A program made the position numbers and the translations under genes. Below are positions 22,935 through 32,479 of a DNA stretch of 64,000 bases, piece after piece. Numbering within the stretch: position 1 is the stretch's first letter; every line of letters begins with the position of its first letter. The DNA is from Sporothrix humicola. Lineage: Eukaryota > Ascomycota > Sordariomycetes > Ophiostomatales > Ophiostomataceae. The stretch is taken from positions 124,001-188,000 of the forward strand of contig WNYE01000066.1 in assembly GCA_021396245.1 (NCBI GenBank), given 5' to 3'. A model generated the notes under the pieces. That model was not told where the DNA came from, ran no database searches, and saw nothing but the letters and a program-made list of their open reading frames with translations.

Positions 22935-23957
22935 CTAGCTGCTGGACAGGTTGTCGAGGTTGCCGTTCCACTCGGGCTCGACGAGGGTGGTGCGCTGGTT
23001 GTACAAAAAGCGGTAGGCGGTCTTGATGGTGCCGTCGCTAACGCCGGCAATGAGGGCAATGTCCTTTGAGGCGCGGGGGTCGTCCAAATACATGGAGGCA
23101 AAGTAGATGCAGGCGGCGGCCACCGAGAGCGGCGAGCGGCCGGCCAAATCAGGAATGCCGGTGGTCTTGCGCGCCAGGGCCTTGCTGATCTTCTCCATGC
23201 GGGGCGTGTTGCGGAAGTTGAGGGTGGAGCAGTAGCGCGTGCACAGCTCCTCGGCGGACGTCGACGAGGACGCCTTGTAGTCCTTGACGCCCTGCGCAGC
23301 GCTGGCCTGGGGGTTCTTTTCCTGGATTTTGCTCAAAAAACTCTCCAGAGACTTGAAGACACGCCCAATCTCCTTTTTTGTGACATGCGTAATGGCGTAG
23401 ATCTCGCGGAACGTGCGCGGGACGTTGCACTGGCGGCAGGCAATAAAGATGCAGCCCGCAATGACGGCCTCCTTGGGCTTGCCCTTGAGCTGGCCGTGCT
23501 CGTAGGCCAGCTTGTAGATGTGCATGGCGGTCTGGGCGACGATCTGGCTCGTCTGCATGACGTCGACCAAGGTGTTGATGCTCTTGTACCCTTCCTGGAG
23601 GTCCGAGTTCAACTTGTCCGACTGCGACTTCTTGTTGGCGAGGGCGAGGCGGGTGCCGAGCTTGTTGGGCGCGCTGCGGGTGTCGATCTGGGTGCGCAGG
23701 CCCTCGTCGTTGGTCAGCGAGTTGGCGCCCTCGCCGACACGCGACGGGTCGTCGCTGCCCTGATCGTCGTTGGCAAACGTACGCCACTCGGAGCGGGAGT
23801 CGATGATGCGGTCGCCAACAACCAAACCGCACGAATCACAGACCATGTCGCCGCTCGAGAATTCCTCGACCAGATTCGGGGGGTACTCCTTGCAGTCGGG
23901 ACACATGACAATGTTGTCAAGGTTCTCCTTGAAGATCTCGCGCTTGGCCGTGTCCAT
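22935..23957 (-). CDS. sua7: Transcription initiation factor TFIIB
   Basis: TFIIB is the general factor that bridges TBP and RNA polymerase II and helps choose the start site. I place the start at the ATG at 23955-23957, giving 340 residues beginning MDTAKREIFKENLD. This is the only in-frame ATG before the zinc ribbon and gives the usual family length. The ribbon is CPDC ... CDSC, followed by the B-reader/linker RIIDSRSEWRTFANDDQG and two cyclin folds (GCIFIACRQCNVPRTFREI and AACIYFASMYLDDPR). The frame stays open with no stop for about 128 codons upstream of this ATG; that leader begins at a TTG and has no ATG, so I treat it as 5' leader. Confidence 0.92.
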   Translation of the reverse strand: MDTAKREIFKENLDNIVMCPDCKEYPPNLVEEFSSGDMVCDSCGLVVGDRIIDSRSEWRTFANDDQGSDDPSRVGEGANSLTNDEGLRTQIDTRSAPNKLGTRLALANKKSQSDKLNSDLQEGYKSINTLVDVMQTSQIVAQTAMHIYKLAYEHGQLKGKPKEAVIAGCIFIACRQCNVPRTFREIYAITHVTKKEIGRVFKSLESFLSKIQEKNPQASAAQGVKDYKASSSTSAEELCTRYCSTLNFRNTPRMEKISKALARKTTGIPDLAGRSPLSVAAACIYFASMYLDDPRASKDIALIAGVSDGTIKTAYRFLYNQRTTLVEPEWNGNLDNLSSS

Positions 23958-24161
23958 CTTGGCGGAGGAGGAGTCGACGACGGTCGACTGTGTTCCGGAA
24001 GAAGTTGGCTTGTTATGCAGCTCCTTGAGAGGCTTACGGGTCTGGCCGACGAGCGTGGTCTGTCGAGACTTGGAGATGGGCGACGGAGTCGTCTTTGTCT
24101 TTGAGATTGCCTTTGTCGACTTCGGCGAGGTCGTCTTCGATCTCTTTGCTCGCTTCGACTT

Positions 24162-24180
24162 CGTCGAAGCTCGTGTCAAA
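24162..24180. repeat. Perfect hairpin, 8-bp stem and 3-nt loop
   Basis: GCTTCGAC (24162-24169), loop TTC and GTCGAAGC (24173-24180). On the - strand, the sense strand of TFIIB, the loop reads GAA, like the hairpins downstream of rho2. It sits in the TFIIB leader, about 205 nt upstream of the ATG. Confidence 0.75.
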
Positions 24181-24581
24181 GCTCTCTTCTTGTCAATCGT
24201 GTCGAGCACCACCTCAATGCTCTTGTTCGCCTCTTCGGGCGTCAGCTGCTGCCGTGCAAAATCGCTCGCACAATAGTCCGTCTTGTCCTCCAACAGTGCA
24301 AGCGCCAGCTGACGGAAAAGCGGCGAATGCGTGGTGGGCAACGAACAGAGTCGTCGATGTTCGACGACCTACGGGGTGGGGGTGGTCAATTGAAGAAACT
24401 ATCTAGGGGTCTCGCGTGTGCGTCTCGCGTGCGTCTCGCGATCTCAAAACCAGTCAAGGCGTCCTGTGAACGAGTCGAGATGATGTGATATCGGTATCGA
24501 TGATGACGGCGATGGATCGCTGTCGTCGTTCAGGAGAGAGAGATCGATGGGGTGAGGCGAGCGTGAGCGAGGAGAAAAACT

Positions 24582-24597
24582 CGAGCGAAGCGAGGAC
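24582..24597 (+). repeat. Dispersed 16-nt repeat, copy 1
   Basis: CGAGCGAAGCGAGGAC. The same 16 nt recurs at 27216-27231 and 37340-37355, with a one-mismatch copy at 58759-58774. Confidence 0.7.
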
Positions 24598-25232
24598 AGA
24601 AAGTCGCTGAAACGAAAGAAATGCGCAGTAGGATCGAGTCGACAGTGATGAAAAGCTCAGAGATTCAGAGATTCGACGTCGATGAGGAGATGCGCGGTGG
24701 GATGGCGACAGGACAACAACGAGGATGGCGACGACGACAACAACTTTGACAAAAAAAAGAGGTTGTAGGAGGAAAGAATAAGAGTCACGAACCTGGCCAG
24801 GGAGAAGAGGCTGGCGGTATCCAAATAGGCGTTCAGTGGAGTCTGCAGTGCTGTCTGGGGCTGTTACAGTGAGTGGTTGGCCTCTATATTGTACTTTGCC
24901 ACCAGAGCGGTGCGCGCGTTCTGATTGGCCAGTTTTGGTCTACGCTTGTGTCTCGCACCAGGCAGAAGCGCCGAGAAGACTCACGCTGGCTTATGTTATC
25001 ACTGATAAGTGCATAGAGCGATATGTATCTATGCACTTTGATATCAATAGCTCCATCCCACCACATGCTCTTTCCTCAGTCCGTTGTTGACTTTCTCCTT
25101 ATTTTTGATATTGACTTTGTTGATGACATTAACATTATTATTTACATTATTTTGTACAGGTATTATACAGTTGGCGTCGACGATGACTTTTTGTCGACTT
25201 CGACTCTCGACTCGCCTTCGGCTCGACGTCGC

Positions 25233-26567
25233 CTACCGTCCAGAACTGGCTCGCCGATTCCCGCCCATGACGCCGACCTGCGAAAAGTCGACCGAGTAGA
25301 GCGACGTGGGACTGCCGGGGCCTTCTCTTTGGCCGACATTTCTCGGGTCGGCGTGCACCTGCCGCGGCATAAAGCCGTTGGTGGCGCTCGCGAAGCTGTC
25401 TTGGCGGTTGACGCCAGAGGTGTTGTTGACGGCCGCGTCGGGCTCTGGCAGAGTGTCTAGGGTCATGGACAGCGGGCGGAGGCGTGAGCGAGGCGGGATT
25501 GGGGGGCTCACAGGGCGGCCGTTTCTTTCATTGTCCTCGACCAACGGTGCGGCCTGGTCGGTCTCGCTTTCTTCTGCCACTTCCGACAGGGCCGACGGGT
25601 GCCTTTCCGCAACGCGCGAGGTGTGCCTTCTTAAATTGTTGGCCCACTCCTTGTAGTCGTCGCGGAGGCCAGTGCCAGCGCCAGCCACTGGAGCAGGGGC
25701 TGTCGGGACCGAGTGCATGTTCACGTTGAGCGGAGCCGGCATCAGCGGCGTGTTGGCATCGGGTGCGCCCTCGTACTCGAAGCCATACGGCGGGTGGTTG
25801 TAGTTGTCGTGGAGGGCAATGTCCTTTTCTTCGGGGGGCGACTGTGGCTGCAGAGGCGGCCGTGGGACCGGCTGCCGCTGGTATAAGGGCACACCGCGGT
25901 AGCTGTCCTCGTCGGGCGTGGGCTCGTCCACCGCAGCAGGATCCAGCTCGCCCGCCGCCCCCAGATAGCTCAGACTTGCCGAGCTTCTGCTGATCAGCGA
26001 CTTGCGGATGATATTTCTGCGCTCCCGCTCGGCCTCCGCCATCAGGGCCGCCTCACTCATGTGGCTCCTCCTTCTAAACTGGTCGGGCGTCAGGTTCGGG
26101 TCGTTTTGGCGGGCCTGCTCGTAGCGCTGGCGGCGGCGTCGCCGGAACGTGAACCAAAAGGCGAGGGCGGCGGCGGCGACGACGACCAAAACGGCGCCGA
26201 CAATGACGCCCGGCAGCCACTTTCGAGAGGAGGGGCCGGCTGAAGGGGATCCAGTAGATGTGATTAAGGAACCTGACGTTGTTGGCGATGTGCTGGGCGT
26301 GGGTTTTGTGGTGACATTGCCGCGGAGGGCCAAGACCATGTGGTTGAGTGAGGGGTGTGGTAATGACGAAGCGGAGACAGAGACGGCATCTGTTGGTGCC
26401 GGTTGTGAGAGGGCGGATGAGAGCTGTGAGTATTGCGAGAGGGAGAGAGGGAGTTCTGAAGAGAAGGATGGCTGTTGTGATGGTGGTTGTGAAAAAGAAG
26501 AGACTGCAGAGACTGCTGCCGTCGGTGGGCTCGACAGTGCCGGCGGCACAGACGAAAAGGCCGGCAT
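25233..26567 (-). CDS. Single-pass membrane protein with Ser/Pro-rich ectodomain
   Basis: 444 residues. I use the first in-frame ATG (26565-26567); the frame is open further upstream but has no ATG. Residues 1-116 are Ser/Pro/Thr/Gln-rich and probably O-glycosylated if extracellular. One transmembrane helix (117-141, WLPGVIVGAVLVVVAAAALA...) is followed by five Arg (142-146), which predicts the C-terminus in the cytosol. The cytosolic part has acidic and Pro-rich stretches (PPLQPQSPPEEKD) and short conserved-looking segments (DYKEWANNLRRHTSR). The layout resembles Mid2/Wsc-type wall sensors, but there is no WSC domain and no cleavable signal peptide. Function unknown. Confidence 0.65.
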   Translation of the reverse strand: MPAFSSVPPALSSPPTAAVSAVSSFSQPPSQQPSFSSELPLSLSQYSQLSSALSQPAPTDAVSVSASSLPHPSLNHMVLALRGNVTTKPTPSTSPTTSGSLITSTGSPSAGPSSRKWLPGVIVGAVLVVVAAAALAFWFTFRRRRRQRYEQARQNDPNLTPDQFRRRSHMSEAALMAEAERERRNIIRKSLISRSSASLSYLGAAGELDPAAVDEPTPDEDSYRGVPLYQRQPVPRPPLQPQSPPEEKDIALHDNYNHPPYGFEYEGAPDANTPLMPAPLNVNMHSVPTAPAPVAGAGTGLRDDYKEWANNLRRHTSRVAERHPSALSEVAEESETDQAAPLVEDNERNGRPVSPPIPPRSRLRPLSMTLDTLPEPDAAVNNTSGVNRQDSFASATNGFMPRQVHADPRNVGQREGPGSPTSLYSVDFSQVGVMGGNRRASSGR

Positions 26568-29500
26568 GTTGGTGAGAAGTGGTGCTGGCTGTGATTCGTA
26601 GATGTAGAAGTGGTCGAGATCGTAGGCCGTAGTGTAGTAGGCCGTAGATGTAAGTGAGATCGTAGGATGAAAGACGGGAAGAAAAGACGACAAAGAGCGC
26701 GAGATCGGTTATTAAGGTTTGTTTATGAGAAGAAAAAGACGGTAGGAAATAAGGTTGTAGTGAGAATGAGAAAAACGTGGTTCGTGGATGGTCTTCCGTT
26801 TATCTATCTCTTGTTATTTGAGTTTGAGGGTGGTTGTGAGAGTCGGTAAGAAGTGATGTGACCGAGTCGTGTATGTGGCCGTTAAAATGTGGTACTTTGT
26901 GGTACGTCTTCCGTATTCCGTGTTGTACTGGAAAGTCGCAGTTGACAGTCGCACTTGAGTGACAGCCTCAGCCGCAGACGCCGTGTGCCGATGCAGGTGA
27001 GTTGAATACGCAGTATTACTCTCGGAAGGAAAAAAAGGTTTCGGTGGCAGTGGCAGTGTAAAGTAAACGAGTAGTAAACGAGTGGCAGTCGATGAGATCG
27101 AAGGATGGTGAGAGAGAGAGAAAAGAAAATAACGAGTGTGGATGAGGATGAAATCAACGAAAGAAGAAAGAAGGCAGACGAAAGTAAATAATAATCTAAA
27201 TAACGATAACAAAAGCGAGCGAAGCGAGGACCCAAAGACAGAAAAATAAAAATAGAGGGACAGTCGTCATTATGAATGATCGGCACTGTTGACAAGGCTT
27301 TCGACTAAAAAAAAGGAGGACGCCCACTACGAAATACGGAGGGTGTTGAGGGCACTCCTACTGTGGATGGTGGAGGGTTCTTGGGATGATGGACCCTGAT
27401 CGGCCCCGACTGGGCGGAGCTGACTCGGCTGGGTTGGGTTGTCACTTTCTGGGATTTGCTGGGATTTGCTGGGTTGTCGACTGGGTTGTTTTCTGGGTTG
27501 TCAACAGTGCTACGACGCAGGTGGAGAGAAGGATGAACCAATTTGTGGTACTCATTGACAAAAATACACACAGAGACACAGCTTGCAGAAAAGCACTCTA
27601 CTTGCAGGCGAGACAGTACACATTACACGGCGATCAACAGAAGGTGAAAATAATGGCCGAAGAGTCAAGAACTGGCGATTGATGACATTCGGTCGACACC
27701 GACACGTTACTGAGAGGAGTAAGTTTCTCGTATGCCGTAGACCTGGGGCTGTTGCCAAGAAGGGTTTGGTGCTTTTTTGGTGCTTTTTCTGGGAGATCTC
27801 TGTCAAAAGCTCGTGTAGAATGGAGACTGGATGGAGGGCCAGTCTCGGAATACGAGTTGGGGATGGACTCGCAAATGATAGTCATGCTTTTTGGTGTGTT
27901 ATTGCCTGCCTTCTCGGCCGCTCGTTGGCTGTTTGTAAAAGCAGTCTTTTTGACGGGCGTTTTGTGTGGTTCGTATGGGGAATACGTGATAAAAAGAGCA
28001 AAGGGTCCCCTGTTCGGTTCCCATCTTTTCCATGTTTTCTGTTGTTCTTTTTTCGTTCCTTTTCACGTCGTAGAGACCCACGAGCCATCAACGGCTCCCT
28101 TTCCGCTGGATCCCCAGACTTTTAGAAGGAGAAAGAGGAAGAGAAGAAAAGAAAAAAAGGGAAAGGTATTCGTCAAAGTGCACACGTCGAAAGGCTGCAC
28201 TTTGCAGGCTGTGAGGCTGTGCTTCCCGCCCGCAGGCGATTTGCTAGTCTGGCTCGTCTGGCGGGCGACGTATGCAGCCGCGACAGGGGGCTGTACAAAA
28301 ATACAGGGAAGGAGGCAGGTTTAAATGGCAGGCAAAAAGAAGGCGAAAAGCGAAAAGGAGCTGGGAACAAATGAAAACACCGATGCTTTTGTTTGGTCTC
28401 GTCGTTATGTCCCAATATCTTACAGCATACGTTAACTCAGGGGGAAACGCACAAGTGACATTTTGCTGGATTGTGAGTGGATAAAGAGAACGGGACGAAG
28501 AATGAAAAGGGACGAAAGACAAACGAAGAGGGTCTTGAAATCGACAAAAATAACAAGCCAAGACAAGAGAAGATACAAGGAAGAATCGTGGGCCCAGAAA
28601 AGGAGACCCAAGGCCCGACGACAGCCAAGAGCCAAGATTAAATGCCGACATTCAGTAGATGTTCAGTGGATGCCCTGTCAACATCACGATGCAGGCTCTA
28701 TTAATTTGTCCAACACGTCTCAACAGCCGAACGGGCAGGAACGGCTGAGAAGGCTGAAGTTGGTAGAAGGCTGTATTCGGGGGTTGACTCTGTGATTGTT
28801 CTTCTTCAAAAGTCCTATTTTCAGTGTTGCTGTCTCCTTTCCTCACCTTAAACTTGACTTCACGGACAGTCCACAGAAAGGATCGAACAGTGTTCATTTC
28901 GACTCCATTTCGAGGTCGTCAGCATCCTTCAAAAGAGAGGAGACGAGAAATACGGGGAACAGACCAAAAAACAAAATAAAAGATACAGGGGATAGCGACC
29001 GTTCAGTGACATTCCACGCTCCAACTGCACGCTGCACGGATCTGGGATCTCTTGTGCTCTGTGGTTTGGTGTGGCTGCTAATACTATTTTTATTTTTGGA
29101 AACAAGACCCACTGCGGACGCGGACTTGGCTTGGGTGGGATGGGGTTGGGGTTGGGGGCCACAGAAGGAAAGGGACGCGTTCGAGAAAGAAAAGGGTCCA
29201 CGCTTCCGACAACACCCACTTATCGATCGTCATAACAAATTACAGCAATGCAGAAAATAATACGTCGTTACATGGACAACAAAATGGGCTGCAAAAGAGA
29301 CTGAGACTTGCAAAATAAAATGTCGATGAAAAAAGTAAGGGATTGTTGTCATTGGTGATGGTGTTTTATTTCTGTCGTCTGTTATTGAAAAGATAATGGA
29401 CAGACAACCAAAGTAACAACCCGACATCAGTTTTGCAATATTTTCCAAAGAGATTACTTGTGGTCTGGATACTTCATGTTGGTGTGCATAGCAAGAAAGT

Positions 29501-29950
29501 ACGAAGAGAGACAAAATTACAAAGTCGAAAAAAAAGATCTCCGTTCTTTCTGTTCGTTTTTTTTTTCTTCTCAAAAAAACGAAAACAAAACAAAATCAAA
29601 ATCAAAATACATTTAACTGGGTCACGATTCCACAAGGCAAAAGCATCTCTAGACAATGGATTGAATTTGAACAGCACAACTAAACGCTAGATATATATCT
29701 TGTCACTGACAAGTTCAACAAAGACAATAAGATACAAAAACCTCCGTGCTCCTAGCACTACCACACGAAAATGAAACTGGTCTATGTAAAAATGAAAACG
29801 GCAAAGAGATAGACTGACGAGAAAAGAAATAACAAGAGCCGAAACTGAAGCAGATAACAGACTACAAAGACAATAACATGCGGCACAGTAGGGTATCAAT
29901 ACAAGCAAAAAGCCGCCTCTTCCCTTCAACAAACCTCCCTTTACTGATGT
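26568..29950. other. 3.4-kb region without a supported gene
   Basis: The open frames here are short, lack family motifs and do not have the GC-rich third positions of neighbouring genes. The region includes the promoter of the single-pass membrane protein gene, a copy of the dispersed 16-nt repeat and a GGGATTTGCT tandem (27451-27470). Long A-rich tracts lie at 29520-29610. Confidence 0.5.
27216..27231 (+). repeat. Dispersed 16-nt repeat, copy 2
   Basis: CGAGCGAAGCGAGGAC, preceded by AG; the 18-nt AG-extended form is identical to the copy inside galactokinase. Confidence 0.7.
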
Positions 29951-31288
29951 CTACTGGATAGCGTGACCGCCCTGCATGCTCGACCCGTTGGTGTTTCCGC
30001 TACCATTTCCATCCTGGTTCAGGTTGTTGTAGCTGCGGTGCGAGCGGGCGCTGCCGACCGACACGGCGCGGACGCTAGAGCTGCTCTTGCCGGGGCCGCC
30101 TGGGCCGCCTGGGCCGCCATCACCGCCGGGCGTGCTGACGTCAACCAAAAGTTCTTGGTTGGGGGTGGGCGTGGGCACAGGCGTAGGCAGCACAGGCACG
30201 GGCGTCGCCGGAAGTCCGCGGCTGGCAGCCTCCCCATTGGAGGCGCTGGGGGCATCTCTGCTGGCCTCCGGCCAGGTCGTCGTGGTCTGCTCGTTGGCGA
30301 CGACGGCATTGTATTTCTGGAACGCCGTCTCGACCAGCAGCCCGACCTCGCGCCGGTCGCGCCCCACGACACCGGCGACAATCAGCGCGTCCGTCTCCTC
30401 GACCCAGTCCTGGACGCGGCGGAAGGCGAGGGCCTCTTTGCGGAACCGGTCGGGCAGGCCCTGGCCTTTCATGAGGACAAACACGCCAGCCAAGACAGTG
30501 TTGGTGGCGCCCAGGACGGTAATGGCGACCGAGTGGTCCTGTGCCGAGGGGCCCAGGGTGGTGAGGACAGCACCGACCAAGATCTGGGCGACGTGGCAGG
30601 CATTAAGCAGTCCGTTGAGGACGCTGGCCTGCCGCATCTTGGACTTCTTTTCCTGGAGGATGCGTGCATAGATGCCGGTGGCCTGTTTGCGGGAGCGGTC
30701 AAGGTCCGAGGGGCCACCTGACTCTGGGTCTTGGTCGTGGCTCCCACCATGATGGTGGTGGCAGTGGGACGGCTCCTCCGAGGCGGGCGTCGTGGGACGG
30801 GTGCTCGACGTCGGAATCCCCACGGCTTCTCTGAACAGCATCACGCTCTCGTCGCTGGCACGGCGCATGTCGAGGCCGGCCGGGTCGCCCCAGACGCCCG
30901 TGGGAGGGACTTCGGCCAGGCTGGACGGCTGGCCGTTGCCGTTGGGATTCCCATTCTCATTCGGGTTGCCAGTCTTATTGGCATTCCCGTTGGCTGCGTC
31001 AGAAGGCCCATCGGACGGACCAGCCTCGGCTCCGTTGCCGTTCTGACCACGGGAAACGCTGGACTTGTTGGAGCCGTGGGGACTGCCACCGCTGGTATTC
31101 CCGTCGACAGTCTCCTCATTGTCAGAGTCAATCTTGGGCGGCGTGCCGGGCGGCTTGGGAGGACGGCAGTGCCCACCGCGCCAAGGGAGGGCAATCGACG
31201 GCAGAAACGACCTGTGGACTTGCGGGCCGGCCGTGTTGTTGTCGACCTCGAGCAGCGGAGTCTGCTCGGACGAGTCGTGGGACGACAT
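29951..31288 (-). CDS. Fungal SLATT-domain two-TM protein
   Basis: 445 residues from the ATG at 31286-31288; an in-frame upstream extension lacks an ATG. The first 195 residues are disordered, with Asn-Gly repeats and an HCHHHH cluster. At about residues 199-330 is a region I recognise as the fungal SLATT domain: RKQATGIYARILQEKKSKMR, then two hydrophobic helices (around NACHVAQILVGAVLTTLG and ITVLGATNTVLAGVFVLMKG), then LPDRFRKEALAFRRVQDW and a helical end. SLATT proteins in bacteria are predicted pore-forming effectors in nucleotide-signalled immunity. In fungi the role is unknown. The C-terminus has PTPVPTPTP and GGPGGPGGPG repeats. No partner nucleotide-sensor gene is adjacent. Confidence 0.75.
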   Translation of the reverse strand: MSSHDSSEQTPLLEVDNNTAGPQVHRSFLPSIALPWRGGHCRPPKPPGTPPKIDSDNEETVDGNTSGGSPHGSNKSSVSRGQNGNGAEAGPSDGPSDAANGNANKTGNPNENGNPNGNGQPSSLAEVPPTGVWGDPAGLDMRRASDESVMLFREAVGIPTSSTRPTTPASEEPSHCHHHHGGSHDQDPESGGPSDLDRSRKQATGIYARILQEKKSKMRQASVLNGLLNACHVAQILVGAVLTTLGPSAQDHSVAITVLGATNTVLAGVFVLMKGQGLPDRFRKEALAFRRVQDWVEETDALIVAGVVGRDRREVGLLVETAFQKYNAVVANEQTTTTWPEASRDAPSASNGEAASRGLPATPVPVLPTPVPTPTPNQELLVDVSTPGGDGGPGGPGGPGKSSSSVRAVSVGSARSHRSYNNLNQDGNGSGNTNGSSMQGGHAIQ

Positions 31289-32479
31289 TGTAAATGTGTT
31301 GACGTTGGTGATCTTGGTTGATTGTTTTGTTTGGATCTGAGAAACTGCTCGTAGAGAACGTAAAGAAAAAAGGGAGAAGGACAAAAGAAAGAGAGAAAGA
31401 AGATGAAGTGCGAGATCTTCTTTTCAAACCTTGTGATGGTATTTGGTCAAAAGGGACGACAGGACAGAAAAGAAAGCATGGATGTGTCCAGGCGACGAGA
31501 TGGGAGAAACAGGAGAAACATCTTGGGCAGTTGACTTGAATGGTCGTGTTTGCTCCTTTTTGTTCTGTTCTTTCCTTTTCGTAGAAGTTTTGTGACATTT
31601 TGGGAAAGACCGACGGAGCAAGTCACTTGAGCTCAGCAAACGTCTGACGTGTGAGGCAGCTGCGACAGGACAGGCGACCTGTTGACGCCTTTGAGACCTC
31701 CGAATCGCGTGGTCATCTGATGCCCTCTTTCCCAAAATAGGCGGCGGGAGAGTCGCAGATTGTCGTAAAGACGAGTCGTCTCTCTCCAAAAGGCAAGTAA
31801 GGGAAGTAAGGCAAAGTAAGGTAAGAGCGACTGTTCTCACTGTGGAGGGGCAACCGTATGGTCTCTCCATCGCTCTTTCCTTGGATAATAACCATCTTCT
31901 TTTTGTTCATTCGCTCTTTCCTGATCGTGAAGAAATGAAGGTTGAATGTCAACAGGTCACTAACACGCTGTAAATAGCAGGTGCCTGATCTGCATTAGCG
32001 GCCGAGTCAGGGATGTTGTCGCAACGGTCTCTGATTAGTCATTTTAGCTCTGTCCTTTTGGCTTTCCGGTACAGTCACATGACCATCCCTTTGAGTCGCG
32101 ACTAGCCCAAAAATTCCAAAACGCGACTGCGTCTCTTTGGTCTCTTTGGTTCCTTGTCGTTTTTGCATCGCGAAAAAGGGAGCTTCGAATTCCGCCAAAT
32201 GAAACGAAGTCAACATCAACAACATCACGAATTGTCCCGCAATCCTTTCCATTTCAGCACCACAAATCAGAATTGACGACTTGTATCGATTCGATACCGA
32301 TTGCATTACTCACCATCTTCTTCACCTCGATTTCGGCCCCTGTTTTCTTTTCCTTCCGACTTTGAGGCTAGTTAGAGCTCTCACATCGCCATCACCATCA
32401 TCCCCAACCTCGACTGACCACGACAATCTTTTCCTTCCTATGCGATAGACCTCCTACACTACAACTTCCCCCACCCATC
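31289..32479. other. Divergent promoter region between the SLATT gene and sfh1
   Basis: 1.19 kb that must carry both promoters. The sfh1 side is C/T-rich up to the ATG. No other feature is supported. Confidence 0.55.

Larger units (their letters stand above)
23958..25232. other. TFIIB upstream region
   Basis: It holds the TFIIB promoter and leader. On the - strand the pattern CAATATAGAGG near 24885 is TATA-like. A leader intron could run from GTTCGT near 24797 to a CCCCGTAG acceptor near 24371, but I cannot confirm it. It also contains a hairpin at 24162-24180 and one copy of a dispersed 16-nt repeat. Confidence 0.5.

Noticed and set aside
22935..24341. TFIIB with a 128-residue N-terminal extension
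   Set aside because: The extension starts at TTG and has no ATG; the ATG at 23957 gives the normal TFIIB length and start. A join to an upstream exon near 24797 via the CCCCGTAG acceptor was tested and changes frame.
26568..26693. Upstream extension of the single-pass membrane protein
   Set aside because: It begins at TTG and does not supply a signal peptide; the first ATG is at 26567.
27583..28324. Overlapping open frames of 180-190 codons
   Set aside because: No domain, no codon bias and mixed low-complexity content; not distinguishable from chance.
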